A stretch of DNA of 64,000 nt from Cryptomeria japonica (GCF_030272615.1 NC_081410.1:123561640-123625639), one strand, 5' to 3'. Positions 31,308 to 44,004 are shown, counted from the stretch's first letter. Numbers and translations are program-made. Notes: generated by a model from the letters alone, not told the origin.

Positions 31308-32517
31308 TGTAATGGTGAAAAATTAGGTTTTCCGCCTTTAGAGAGAAAGACCACTAATTTTTACTAGGATGTTGTTATCCTTGTTTACATTTCAAGTGAA
31401 AACAAGATAACCCCCTACGATTTTTAATTTTTAATTCGTTCTCATTTCTCTAAGAGTTAGTTTTATGAGGAATTTTGGTCGCCTCGTTGAGTTTTTGAAT
31501 ACTTTATATTCATTCTCAAAATCTTGTTTTGATGGTTAAAATTGAAAATTTTAACTTAAAATAATTTTTTGATGTTTTGTGAGATTGTGAAGATTATTTT
31601 CTCAAGGCCAAGATTCTCTTTTCCTTGGTATGTATTTTTCTCCATCTTTTCATGCTTTCGCAGTATTCTTTGCTTGTTTGGCCTTTGTTTTATGGCCTTT
31701 TAGCGCAAGTTGGGATAATAATCCCAACATACATCCAAGATAGCCTTGGATGTATGATGTAATTGTTATCTCAAATTGTATTGTTAATTATCTCCTTTCG
31801 ATGCTCCATGCACTATGGATGTGTGTCAGGTTTTAAAACCTGATATACATCATTAATTTCTCCTGTCGATGCCCTAGTTTTGGTGTGAGTCGAGGTTGTA
31901 AGCTCAGTACACACTAAAGCCCTATCTTTCGATGTGTGTCGGGTTTACCCTAAACTCTTATCACTTTATTTCAATTTTTTTGCCTGAGCGATAGATGGCG
32001 GAGTCATGACTCGGCCATGTACCAGAGCCTTACCCAATGATGCATGTTACAATCCTGGCTCTGCCATACACCTTCTTTATTGACTGCATTTTTGCTAAGT
32101 GTTGAGTGTTGGTGCTAATCAAGGTTGTAACCCTGACTTTCACCATGGTGCTTTATTAGGTGTAAGTCGGGGTTACAACCCCAATTAGCACCTAAGAAAT
32201 TTTTTGTTTTCCTTTGTTATTTCCTTTGTGCTTTTTTCACATAAGTGCATATTAGACTTGTAAGTTTGACATGCACCTATAATTGTTAATCCTTCCCAAG
32301 TGCATATCGAACTTACAAGCCCGATATGAACCTTTGTGATTTTTGATCTTCTTCAAGTGAAAATCAAACATATAAAATGGACATATAAGTTCAATGTGCA
32401 ATAAAAACTAGTGAAAAACACAAATAAAGTGCACATTAAACTTATAAGTCCAATTTACATTGAATGCACATACTTGCAAATTGAAAAAATATAAATTCAA
32501 TTTGTGCTTAATTAGAG
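31308..32517 (-). repeat. LTR-like region of D with palindrome cluster
   Basis: Interpretation: 5' LTR of D on the - strand, about the same length as the E LTR (1241 bp). It has a possible TATA box (ATATAAAG) at 31500-31512 and a cluster of at least ten imperfect palindromes upstream of it. The outer end is not resolved because H is inserted at 32518-32522. The alternative is that part belongs to the + strand sequence G that continues at 41664. Confidence 0.4.
31370..32460. repeat. Cluster of diverged short palindromes
   Basis: Examples with arms: 31709-31728 (GTTGGGAT/ATCCCAAC), 31728-31756 (CATACATCCAAG/CTTGGATGTATG, perfect 12-bp arms), 31818-31851 (17-bp arms, two mismatches, centre TTTTAAAA), 32001-32012 (GAGTCATGACTC, perfect), 32110-32145, 32157-32194, 32245-32276, 32300-32331, 32429-32460. 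The last five share a frame GTGCATAT-xx-AACTT-GT-AAG-xx-GATATGCAC with different inner bases, as if derived from one ancestral palindrome. 31370-31411 and 31536-31556 are further members. Confidence 0.8.
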
Positions 32518-32522
32518 GATAA
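32518..32522 (+). repeat. Left target-site duplication of H (GATAA)
   Basis: GATAA immediately before the left LTR; the same five bases follow the right LTR at 41659-41663. Confidence 0.9.
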
Positions 32523-34259
32523 TATTGAACGCAATGTGCCACTGAGAGGGGGGGTGAATTAGTGGTACCTAAGAAATCTTTACTTTTAAACCAAACTTTG
32601 AGTACCGGTTAGCAATCTAAGCATTATACAATCAAACCGGTAAAGTAAGAGAAAATATTAAAAGGGAAAACACAAAAATGCACAACCCACAACACTAGAT
32701 ATATGAGGAAAACCTAGAATGGGAAAAACCTCGGTGAGAAAAATTTTTGGAGACTACTGCTCCAATCCAGCTTCATAATGAAACAATGGATTGCAAATTT
32801 TTTAGGGCACCAAGCACTGACTTGATGTGATACAATGAAATACAAGTAAATGCTTTGAAAGAACCTTGTTGCAAATGAGTTCTGCAACACCTGATTCTAC
32901 GGGTAACTCTATTCTTTGCTACACTAGTTCTTTCACTGTTAGTTATTCAATTTCTTTCTCTAATCACTTACTGGTCTCCTTCTTCCTCTCTTCTCTTTCT
33001 CTAATTCTCTCCTTGCACAATAAAACTCTCACAGATTCTTTCCTATTGGTACATACTCTACTGATATACTTGACTGATAACTTTGTTTCAGTTCACTGGT
33101 TGCTCTGTCACTGCCGGTAAAGACTTCTTACCGGTTTACCTTGCTAAAACTTCAACACTCTGATTCTCAATGAAATGTCTCTCAAATTGATTTCTCTCTT
33201 CTTTCTCAAGCTCACACTTCTCTCACAACTCGCATCCAGCATCAATCGTTCTATACTTTAGTCTGCATGTTTAAATCTAAAGTTTTCTGCCAGAATCATC
33301 ATTCAAATGATGGCATGTTAGGGTTTTCTTTCACCAACTCAATCTACATCTGATCTAATCAGATATTCATTCCTTGGAATGATAATTTGCATCACATCAA
33401 TCACCACCGTCATATCCTCACTTTCCAATAAACATTTTTTTATTTTTAGACATATGCAACTGGTTTTTCGGCCTTTCTCTGTACATCACCATTAATGCCA
33501 CAGTTGTTTCCTTCGACCAACAAACACAAGGATCAGATTATCCTACACAATCTGATTAATCATCTTGCCTCTCTATCTTCCTCAAGCTGCAACATTTTGC
33601 CACCTATCCATGATTTGTGGGTTCTCCATTAATGTCGACCCACTCATTACCTACCATGTTGATGAGCACTCCACCTACCTCTACATGCTTTCCACATGTC
33701 AACTTTGTCGAAATTCACCTCTACTTGGACTGTTGAGTTGGTTTTACATCATTCACAGATTAGGACACACTACGTTTCATCTTAATTTACCAGTTTAATT
33801 TGACTTTACCGGTGAACCTCCATACTAGTTGTTATGTTCACCTATTGACACACACACATAGACAGTCATACCCTCAGCCAAAGACAGGATCATTAATGGT
33901 GATAAACTTGCTAGATAACATTACTCTAGCATATGGGTGGCCTACTCATACTTCACCTTCATTTTTTTTGTGATTCTTGTAACATTTCACCTCTTCATCA
34001 CAAATAACATCCACCATACTGATTAACTATTTTCCAATGACCACACTTCAACTGTTATTCTTTGCTTGCTAGTGATCCTATTTTTTGGTAAGATGCATTA
34101 TCTCATATGTACTAGTACCATAACTTATTTGTCTTCTTACATATGTCTTCCTTCATACCAGTTGACCATCAAATACTTTCTCACACAAACCGGGTACCTC
34201 TACTTACTCGTTGGTTACCATTCCATACCGATTGACATCATAACAACCTAACGCAAACA
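32523..34259 (-). repeat. 3' LTR of H (left copy)
   Basis: + strand start TATTGAACGCAATGTGCC against TGTTGAACAAAATGTGCC in the right copy; end ...CCTAACGCAAACA against CCTAATGCCAACA. Homologous along the whole length. The first dinucleotide is mutated (TG to TA). Confidence 0.92.
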
Positions 34260-34271
34260 ATCTCCCCCTTT
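34260..34271 (-). promoter_or_regulatory. Polypurine tract of H
   Basis: The coding strand reads AAAGGGGGAGAT directly before the 3' LTR. Confidence 0.9.
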
Positions 34272-34597
34272 GGCATTGATGTCAACATACTAGCAGGTCA
34301 CCTCACCGGCGGATTTCTCTCCCTTTGATAACAATATCAAAGGGTTAGGGTATTGCATGATCCAGATTATTCTCCCCCTTTGACATAATTTACATGCTGC
34401 CATAACATGTCCATTTTCCCTTTGATGTGTCTTCAACCGGTTGGACTGTGTTTACTCCCTTTTTGTCAAATCTCCTTGGTGTGATCACAACCGGTACTGA
34501 GGGATAAATTCCTAAACTCCCCCTATGATCATCATGTAGTTCAAGAGATATAGATGTAGCTATAAACTCCCCTTGTACCATACATCTTCTAACTGAC

Positions 34598-35200
34598 TTA
34601 AGCATATAAGTTTGATGGCTCAACTCCCAACTTGTGTCTTAAGTACTCAAAAGTGCTTATCGGTAATGCTTTGGTGAAGATGTCTGCCACTTGTTCTCTT
34701 GTAGGGACATATTCCATCTTTACTTCATGTCCTTCAACCTTCTCTCTGAGAAAATGATACTTGATGGCTATATGATTTGTCCTTGAGTGCATCATCGGGT
34801 TCTTTGATATGTTGATGTCACTTAAATTGTCACACCAGATGGGAATAGGATCAGAGATACCCACTTGTATGTCCTTGAGGGTCTACTTCATCCAAAGCAC
34901 TTGAGAATAACATGTGGCAATAGCAATGTATTTTTCTTCAGCAGTTGATAGGGAGACTGAATCCTACTTCTTGTTATGCCATGAAACCAATAGGTTACCT
35001 AGGAAGAATGCACCTCCACTTGTGCTCTTCCGGTCATCAATGCAACCTGCCCAATCAACATATGTGTATGCTTCCAAGGTAAATTTTCCTTGTTTAGGGT
35101 ACCATAATCCATAATTGAGTGTTCCTTGCAGGTGCCTAAAAATTTTGTTGATTGCATTCATATGTGACTACTTAGGAGTTGCTTGAAACCTAGCCTCCAT
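34598..35200 (-). pseudogene. RNase H of H
   Basis: The frame 35161 to 34964 holds NAINKIFRHLQGTLNYGLWY, LEAYTYVDWAGCIDDRKSTS and GGAFFLGNLLVSWHNKK; after stops, 34864 to 34598 holds IPIWCDNLSDINISKNPMMH, SRTNHIAIKYHFLREKV, VKMEYVPTREQVADIFTKAL and FEYLRHKLGV. Classic Ty1/copia RNase H; the usual SDADWAG block reads TYVDWAG. A non-open segment between contains SLSTAEEKYIAIA (Glu kept). Confidence 0.9.
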
Positions 35201-36201
35201 GCACACTGTCTACACAATATCTGATCTAAATGTAGTTAGGTATAACAAAATGCCTATCATGGATCTATATCGGGTCTAATCCACTACTAGTGACTCATCA
35301 TTCTTGCTCAGTTTACATCCAATCACCATGGGAGTACTCACCGGTTTGCAGTCCTCCATTTGAAAATTCTTTAGCATGTCCTTTGCATACTTAGTTTGTG
35401 AGATGAAGATTCCTTTATCTAGCTAAGATATCTCAAATCAAGAAAGTATGTCAATTCTCCAAGCATTGACATCTCAAATTTTGACTGCATCTGATCAGCA
35501 AAATCTCTGCAAAGTGTATCCTTGTTGCCTCCAAAAATGATGTCATCTGCATATACTACCACAATGATCATATGGTTTCCATCTTCTTTGATGTATAGGT
35601 TGTTTTCAGCACTCCCCATTTTGAATCCTTGCTCCTTTAGGTACTTATCTAACCTTGAATACCATGCCCTATGAGCCTTCTTCAAACCCTACAATGCCTT
35701 CTTTAGTCTGCACACAAAATTTTCATCATCATGTAACAAGAGACCTTCTGGTTGCTCCATATACACTTCTTCTTCCAAATTTCCATTGAGGAAATTATAT
35801 TTGACATCCATCTGATACACTCTATATCACTTGTAGTCTGAAAAGGCTAGAAACATCCTAATGGCTTCTAGTCTAGCTATTGGTGCAAATGTTTCTTCAA
35901 AATCAATGCCTTCTACTTGAGAGTAACCCTTGCACACAAGTCTAGCTTTTTTCTTAACAATCTTACCTTCTTCATTCATCTTGTTCTGGTAGACCCATTT
36001 GGTGCCAATGATATTCTTGTCTGCCAGTCTTAGGACTAATTCCCAAGTATGGTTCTTCTCAATTTGTTGCAACTCTTCTTCCATGGCAGTCATCCACTTC
36101 TCATCCTTGCTAGCCGCATTGAAGGTTTTAGGTTCTATTTCAGTCATGAGGAAGAAGTTTACCTGCTCAATGTTTCGGGCTATTCTCCTTCTTGTTTGCA
36201 C
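35201..36201 (-). pseudogene. pol: Reverse transcriptase of H
   Basis: 36201 to 35827: [77 protein letters not shown]. After a stop the frame continues with [20 protein letters not shown] and EQPEGL. 35685 to 35419: KKAHRAWYSRLDKYLKEQGF and IIVVVYADDIIFGGNKD, with the catalytic YADD intact, then FADQMQSKFEMSMLGELTYF. Further decayed blocks ([15 protein letters not shown]) lie near 35300-35410. Nonsense codons only; the order is collinear. Confidence 0.92.
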
Positions 36202-36228
36202 ACCATCATATTTGTTGCCTATGATCTT

Positions 36229-37150
36229 CTATTCTAGGTGAATCTTCTGTACATATCGGTTAGGGTACTTACCGGTTTCATCTTTTGGTTCATTGCCAGT
36301 CTGAATTTCAATATCTTCATCACCGATATCATCATACCAATTCACTTGTGGTTGTATTCCCTTGTGTAGATCTTCATCAAATCTGACATTCACACTTTCA
36401 ATGACCCTTCTCAGTCTCTTATTGTAGCATTCGTAGGCCTTACTATGAGTTGAGTACCCTAGGAAGATGCCTTCATCACTTCTAGAATCAAAGATACCCG
36501 AACCATCCATGTCTCTCTTGATAAAACATTTACTTCCAAACACCTTGAAGTGTTTGATTGATGGTTTCTAGTCATACCACAACTCCTAGGGTGTCATATC
36601 ATTGTTTTTTTTCAACTACACCTGATTTAGAGTGTACACTATAGTCTATATTGCTTCCTTCCAATAGATATCCGGTAAGATTGTCTCATTCAACATGGTC
36701 CTATCCATCTCCTTAACTATCCCATTTTTCCTTTCTACCACACCATTTTGTTGTGGTGTTCTTTGAGCTGAGTATTGTCTTCTAATTCCATGTCTCTCAC
36801 AGTAGTCCTCAAACTCATTGGATGTAAACTCTCCACCTCAATATAATCTTAGGCGTTTTAGATTGTAACCACTTTCCTTCACTACCATCTTTCGAAAGAT
36901 CTTGAATCCCTCATATGCATGTGATTTATGTTGGAGGAAGGTCACCCATGTCATTCTTGAGTAGTCATCAATGAAGATCAAGAAATATCTCTCACCTGCA
37001 AGAGCTCTTGTCCTTGTTGGACCATATAAATCTATGTGCACCAATTCTAAGGGTCTTGAGGTGTTATGTACTTTAGTCTAAAAGGACACTTTATTTTGCT
37101 TTCCTTTAACACATTCATCACAAAATATGCTTACCGGTTTTGTGATCTCT
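36229..37150 (-). pseudogene. Integrase of H
   Basis: 37044 to 36838: MVHIDLYGPTRTRALAGERY, FLIFIDDYSRMTWVTFLQHK. The second catalytic Asp block, usually LRSDxGGEF in copia integrases, reads LRLY-stop-GGEF, so that Asp is lost. Then HGIRRQYSAQRTPQQNGVVE (Glu kept). 36543 to 36229: FGSKCFIKRDMDGSGIFDSR, SDEGIFLGYSTHSKAYECYN (the GKFDxKSxxGIFLGYS C-terminal box). A decayed zinc region with CVKGKQNK lies near 37080-37120. Confidence 0.9.
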
Positions 37151-37204
37151 GGTATGTGTCTTACATAGCCCTTCTTGCTCACCTTCACACTAGGTTATCA
37201 AAGT

Positions 37205-37660
37205 TTATGTGACCCAACCTTCTATACCACAACCAGCTCTTATCCACTTGTCCCAACATACATTGGGATCCAAACACTCTTTCAAATTGTATACATTCCC
37301 ATCTATCCTCTTACCTTCTTCCACAATCTGACCGGTATTTTCTTTCCTTATCTGGCAACCAGTAGAATCAAAGGTGAAATTATAACCTTTGTCACACATT
37401 TGACTCACACTCAGCAAATTGTGGTTCAGGCCTTCTACATAATACACATCATGGACCTTTAATTTTCCATTAATATTCAGCATACCTTTTCCCTTTATCT
37501 TGATAGAGGAGTTGTCTCCAAACCTCACTAAACCACCATTCCAATCTTCAAGCTTAATGAAATTTTTCTAAGCTCCAGGCATTTAATTGGAACAACCACT
37601 ATCCACTACCCATAGATTCCTTCATTATGCATGCAGGGTAGTTTGCACAACCAAACTTGA
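37205..37660 (-). pseudogene. Protease of H
   Basis: The coding strand contains NLWVVDSGCSNHMPGA (Asp-Ser-Gly active site intact) near 37585-37625, a stop, then FGDNSSIKIKGKGMLNINGK, LKVHDVYYVEGLNHNLLSVS, QMCDKGYNFTFDSTGCQIRK and NVYNLKECLDP. Ty1/copia retropepsin with the linker into integrase. Stops near 37568-37610. Confidence 0.88.
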
Positions 37661-39834
37661 CTATGCTTTGATCTTTTCTTTCTCAACCCAAACCGGTTGA
37701 GTTTCCTTCTTGTCAGCTACAATTTTGTGTTTTGGTTTGACAACCAATTTCTTATCAAGAGTTGTCCTCTTCTACTTGATTTTTGTGTTCTTGCAATGCT
37801 TTGCAACATGTCCAAACTCGTGACAGTTATAACACTTCGCATCCATATTAAAAAATAAGTTTGGAAACCTATTGTAGGAAACTGGATGACTTCTCCTACA
37901 CTCATAACTCTTATGACTCACACCATTGCATTGATAACAGATGACATTTATCGCCCAGAGTGCAGCAAAGGAATTTCTACTTTCATAATTCATAGTAAGT
38001 TATTCATCAATCTACAATTGACTATCATGTGACCAAACTTGTTACACTGATAACAATAACCATGAAAGTTTGGAACATACCAGTTTGGTTGCCTTCAAAC
38101 TGCAAACAATTGTCTCACAGATGGTCTTCCTTTCAAGTTGCCAACTCTAGTGAACCCTTCACGATCAACCTTTCCTTTTCTCCTAGGATCTGCATTCTGG
38201 TACATTGGGAGTGGTTTCCAGTTTAATGGTAGAGAATACCAGTTTGTAGTGTGGTTCCTTGCATCTTCTGCAGAAGTCTTCTTATCGGTATCTTTACTTA
38301 CAGTGATTGTTTTCTTCACTTCACCTTCATTTGAAGAAATTAATTGTATCACTTTACCAAAAGTGTCCTTATTGTTTGAGCTTTCACCTTCTTGAAATCC
38401 TAAGCCACTGGTGTCTTTTGATTACTTTTGTCTGCTCAACATTTTGTCCAGTGCTTCAGTGCTACCTTCATACTTGCTTCTTGTTTTCAATTTCTCCTAA
38501 CTCTTTTCAAGCTCCTTTCTAAGTCTTACTATTTCTTCTTCTAGACCTTGATGTTCATTCTCTATTTTTATCAAGTCATCGGATGCGACTTCACATATCC
38601 TCTTGGCCTCTTCCAACTGAAGTTTCCAGTCACCAATCACTTGATTAGACTTATCTAGGGATTTCTTCAAAAGATCTTGTCCTTCTGCAGCAGCATGCTT
38701 GACCTTCTTGAGTTATTTTCTTGTTTTACTCAACTCCTCTAGTGCACTTATGAGTTCACCTTCTATGTCCACCTTACCTTCTATGTCCTTATCTTCTTCT
38801 TCTTCAATTACTGATTCATCTTCTGCCATAAAGAGATTGAGTACTCTTTCTCCCTCACAATAGTCATCCTCTGATGCATTCTCTTCATCTATGGCATCAT
38901 CCTCAATGGTGTATAAAATTTTCTTCTTCCATTATCTCCTTCTTCCTTGTCAATAAGCCTTCTTTTCTTTGTTCTTACCTGAAGATCTACCGGTTCTTTG
39001 TAGTTCTTCTTCATCAATATCATCGCAGGGACATTTAGTAGCAAAGTGTCCTATTTTACCACAGTTAAAGCATATTAGAGGTAGTTTACCCTTATACTTA
39101 CTAGATCCTCTCTTGAGCTTCCTCACAAAGTTTTCCACTTCTGCATCAGAGTCCTTACTGGATTTTCCATGTGCGACATCTTCTTTGCCTTTGTTGATGG
39201 AGTTGAAACCAACTTCTCCCTTAGAGGTTCCTTCACTGGTTGTCTTCATTTCATATGCAGTTAAGGAGCTAAGTAACTCATCCATTGAGAATGTTTTCAG
39301 ATTCTTGGCTTCTTCAATAGCAGAGACCTGTGTATCATATTTGGAAGTGAGTGATTTGAGAATCTTTTTGATAACTACTACATCTGCAACATCTTCTTTT
39401 ATACCTTTGATAGCATTCACAGTTTCATCTACCCTGTGAAGATAGTCTGTAATCTTTTCTTCCTCTCTCATATTTAGGCATTCAATATGACCTCTAAGAG
39501 CTTGCAATTTTTCTTCCTTGACTTTGACATATCCTTAAAACAATCTCTGCAGTTTATCACAAGTCTCCTTGGTGGATGAGCAGTGCATGACCTTAACAAA
39601 CTCATTATCTGCCAGACCACTAAGAATAACATGTTTATCTTTTACATTGTTCCCATACTCCTTGGCATCCAGGTTTGTGGGAGGAACACTGGGAATGGTA
39701 TACCCATTCTTAACCGACATCCAAACAACATAAACTAGGGAGGACATATAGGTTTCCATTCTTCTTCTCCATAAGGAATAATTGGTTGCATCAAACATGG
39801 GAGCTTTAGATGAGGAGGTCTCATTTCTTGTCAT
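37661..39834 (-). pseudogene. gag: Gag of H with four zinc knuckles
   Basis: MTRNETSSSKAPMFDATNYS at 39834, then LWRRRMETYM (DUF4219-like start), a stop near 39535, EKLQALRGHIECLNMREEEK, ITDYLHRVDETVNAIKGIKE, VVIKKILKSLTSKYD (UBN2-type gag core), and CFNCGKIGHFATKC near 39040. A coiled-coil-like acidic region (38400-38900) is followed by more knuckles: CYQCNKFGHM (fourth ligand lost), CYQCNGVSHKSYEC and CYNCHEFGHVAKHC (37790-38060). One to two knuckles are usual for copia gag. Several stops. Confidence 0.85.
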
Positions 39835-39892
39835 TGTGTTCCCAGACTAGAATTTACCCAAGCTTGAGAAATCTTTGACCAACGGGGAACCT

Positions 39893-39905
39893 GGCTCTGA
39901 TACCA
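39893..39905 (-). promoter_or_regulatory. Primer binding site of H
   Basis: The coding strand reads TGGTATCAGAGCC, complementary to the 3' end of initiator tRNA-Met, two bases inside the 5' LTR. Confidence 0.95.
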
Positions 39906-39907
39906 AT

Positions 39908-41658
39908 TGTTGAACAAAATGTGCCAGTGAGAGGGCGGGTGAATCAGTGGTACCTAAGAAATCTTTACTTTTCAACAAAACTTTGAGTACCTGTTAACAA
40001 TCAAACCAGTAAAGTAAGAGAAAATATTAAAAGGGAAAACACACAAATGCACAACCCACAATACAAGATATACGAGGAAAACCCAAGATGGGAAAAAACT
40101 CGGTGAGAAATATTGTTGGAGACTACTGCTCCAATCCAACCTCATAATGAAACAATGGATTGCAAAGATTTTAGGGCACCAACCCCTATTGATTTAGGGA
40201 ACCAACACATACACCAAGAACAAACTTGATGTGATACAATGAAATACAAGTAAATTATATGAGAGCACCTTGTTGCAAATGAGTTCTTCAACACCTAATT
40301 CTGTCAGTAACTCTGTTCTCTGCTACACCAGTTCTTTCATTGCCAGTTGTTCAATTTCTAACTCTGATCACTTACCGGTCTCCTTCTGCCTCTCTTCTCT
40401 TTCTTTGATTCTCTCCTTGCACAATAACACTCTCACGGATGCTTTCCTACCAGTACACAGCTGATATACTCGACTGATAAATCTATTTCAATTCATCCAT
40501 TTCTCTATCACTGTCGGTGAAGACTTCTTACCAGTTTACCCTGCTAACACTTCAACACTCTGATTCTCAGTGAAATTTCTCTCAAATGGATTTCTCTCTT
40601 CTTTCTTAAGCTCACACTTCTCTCACAACTTGCATCCAACATCAATCATTTTAGACTTCAGTCCACATATTTAAATCTAAAGTTTCCCGCCAGAAACATC
40701 ATTCAAATGATGGCGTGTTAGGGTTTTCTTTCACCAACTCAATTTGCATCCAATCTAATTGGATCTTCATTTCTTGGAATGATAATCTTTATCACATAAA
40801 TCACCACCACCATATCCTCACTTTTCAATACACTTTTTTTTTTTTGGACATCTGTAACTAGTTTTTTGGCCTTTCTCTATACATCACTATTACTGCCATT
40901 ATTGTTTCCTTTGAACAACAAACACAAGGATCGAATTGTCCTGCAAAATTTGATCAATCATCTTAACTCTCTATATTCCTTGAGCCGCAACATCCTGCCA
41001 TCTATCTGTGATTTGTGGGTTCTCCATTAATGTCAACCTACTCATTACCTACCACATCTATAAGAACTCCACCTACCTCTGCATGCTTGCCACATGTCAA
41101 CTTTTTCGACATTCACCTCTGCTTGGACTGTTGAGTTAGTTTTCCATCATTCATAGATCAGGACACACTACCAATTCATCTTACTTTGCCGATTTAATCT
41201 AACTTTACCGGTGAACCTCCATACCAATTGTTATGTTCGCCGGTTGACATACACACATAGATAGTCATACCCTCAGCTGGGGATAGCATCATTACTAGTG
41301 AGAAACCTACTAGATAACATTACTCTAGCATATCGATGGCCTACTCATACTTCACCTTTGATGTTGTTGTGATTCTTGTAACATTTTGCCTCTTCATCAC
41401 AAATAAAATCCACCGTACTAATTAACTACATACCGATGACCACACTTCAACTGTTATTCTTTGCTTGTGTGTGATCTTGTTTGTCAGTAGATGCATTATC
41501 TCATATGTAATGGTACCATAAATTATTTGTCTTCTTACATACTTCTTCCTTCATACCGGTTGACCATCAAATACTTTCTCACACAAATTGATCACCTCTA
41601 CTTACTCATTGGTTACCATTCCATACCAGTTGACATCAATGACAACCTAATGCCAACA
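39908..41658 (-). repeat. 5' LTR of H (right copy)
   Basis: The coding strand begins TGTTGGCATTAGGTTGTC and ends ...TTTTGTTCAACA. Homologous to 32523-34259. ORFs inside (for example 40270-40464) are incidental. Confidence 0.93.
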
Positions 41659-41663
41659 GATAA
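41659..41663 (+). repeat. Right target-site duplication of H (GATAA)
   Basis: Identical to 32518-32522. Confidence 0.9.
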
Positions 41664-43333
41664 TTGGCTTAAATATGGTAATGGTCTTTTTCAAATGTTA
41701 TAGCTCAATCATACTCAAATGATAGAGCCATCACCAAGAAAAATAGTAATGAAGTTCAAGAAGAAAGATCCACATTTGGGTTTTCTCCTTCATCTATGTC
41801 ATCTAATATTGACAACATTAAGGACACAAAGATAGGGCATCTTGATCTAGAAGAATTCTTGAAAAGGGTTAAAGAGCCACTAGTGTCATACAAAATGGAG
41901 GCAACCATCAATAGTGGCATTCATTTGGTTGTGGCCTTTCCTATGACAACACAAAACCCTAAATTTGTGTTATCCCTCACTAACAAATATGATCTGGTGA
42001 GAAATTTAGTAAAGGATGTAGATGGAAGGAAGACTCTCATCAAACTTGATAAGGATTTCTTTGACACTTTTTTTAAGTTTCTGCATATATCTATCAATAT
42101 GCCAACATTAATATGCAGTCAACAATAACCTACTATGATCACAATTCAGATAAATGCATAAGGAACATGAATGATAATTGGTTGAAACTTGAAGGCCTAT
42201 TATTACAAGATGGTCTAATACTATTCATCGAAGTGACTTCATTGAGGAGGTAAATGATTTGATTACTCTAAGTAGAGTAAAAGGACTTCATGTTTTAGAT
42301 ACATATCACAAGTGGATGTATCAGTACATCCATATTATTCGACAAAATAAGAAGAAAATCTATTGGGGAAAATGAATAGTTGATGCATTATGTGAAGTTG
42401 ACCAAAGTCCCTACGACCTTGAAGTTATACATGACTTCATATCTAGTATATGTAGCTACCTCAATGAGGCATTTTCAAATAATTATCTACCACAAGAGAT
42501 AGGAGTCAAGTTCCTCTTTATCAATATTTCACATAGTTGACTCTCAAGGAGAGTTTGCATCATTTTAGGAGATTCAATGACTCTTTCTTCGCTTAATACA
42601 TATGTATGTTTGACAAAGATCTTCAAAAGAAGAGAGTATTAGATGAAGCCTATAATATAGTTAATTATTATGGATGTATCTTCTTGCAATTCCCAACATT
42701 CATGTACCTCGGGATAGGATGCTTTGATGGTGATCCTTTCATGCTTCCTAGATACCCATCAGATAAAATTATACTCATGGAGATGACTCGTCAAATGGTG
42801 GTTGTGCATAAGCACTAATCTGGTTCTCACAAGATTGGCCTCAAGCTCTCCATTACCCTCAAGAGATACTCAATCAGTTCTATTTATAAATCTCAAGCCA
42901 TGGAAGAATAAATGAGGAGTCACAATGAAATTCTTCAAGGTCGAGAAATATTTTGATTATAGAGGAATAAAGAAAAAAATTAAGAAAAATTATACTCATG
43001 TCTACCAGGTGGAAGATGTGTGGATTGGTTGTAGGATAAAGGAGGATATTAGGGGGCTTGACTACTGCCATCTAACAATAGAATAAATTGAGAACTTAAA
43101 TCTTGTTGATATCCCTAAGGATATTGAGGATGATGGAAACATCTTAGATCCTATGTATGAGAAGAACAAAGTTGATGATTTACCTTTGCCTGATTCAATG
43201 GTCCCAAAAGTAAAATATCTCAACAAGGGCCAGATTTTAGAGCACTATTGCTAGTACTAATGTCTTTCTAACTCAAAAAGGTATTCATTTAAAGCCTTTC
43301 CAAACTAGATCTGAAGATGACACTGCAAGGCCT

Positions 43334-43702
43334 ATGGGAAAGACTTTTGAGTTGAGAACAAAAAATAGACAAGACACAACAGCCTCAAAGGCTCCCAAAT
43401 TCAAGTTCATGGATGGGAAAAGTAAGAGTCAAGGGGAATCTTCAACTCAAGAGACTAAATTTCATGATGAAGATGAGGAAGAATTTCTTGATGAAGAAGG
43501 AGAGAAAATAGAAGAGGAAGAATTGGAAAAGGAACAAGAAGAAGAATTCAACAAGGATAGATTACTAGAAATTCCGAGTACTTCCCAGTCTCAAGAGACA
43601 CAAAAGAGTATTCCTCATACGTCATATGATGCTATAGGTACTACTTCAATTACAAAATATTACCCTTTTTCTTTTGGTTCTACAATTTCATATTCATCCT
43701 AG
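43334..43702 (+). pseudogene. Acidic linker segment of G
   Basis: Longest open stretch of G with ATG at 43334. A Lys/Ser-rich start (ASKAPKFKFMDGKSKSQGES) is followed by about 40 residues dominated by Glu/Asp and then a Ser/Thr-rich end. Low complexity, no family. Confidence 0.4.
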
Positions 43703-44004
43703 GCTCTTGATATTTGTACCATCCCTTCTACAACTTCCAATGAGTTCGCCCTTGACACACCCCAGGACAATATTGAAAATGTGTTTCTTCCTACTTTGTC
43801 TAAGGTAAAATCTTCTATTTTAGAGTATTTGATAAGTTTATATCAGAAACGCAGCTTCCTCCTAGAGTTTCTTCGACTTGAAATCCACCTACCATTGTTA
43901 CCTCTACTCCACCTATAGTTGCCACAAGTGTTCAGCATCAGGCACTTTCTTCTCATGTATTGGCTACTCAAGTGGGAGATGATACACCTTTGTCACCTTA
44001 GCTA

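Larger units (their letters stand above)
32523..41658 (-). mobile_element. Element H: full-length Ty1/copia retrotransposon
   Basis: 9136 bp with two LTRs (1737 and 1751 bp), TSD GATAA, PBS for initiator tRNA-Met at 39893-39905 and PPT at 34260-34271. Coding order on the - strand: gag with several zinc knuckles, protease, integrase, RT, RNase H, which is the Ty1/copia order. Protease/spacer blocks such as DNSSIKIKGKG and NHNLLSVSQMCDKGY are SIRE/Maximus-like. Many nonsense codons. LTRs visibly diverged, so not recent. Confidence 0.95.
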
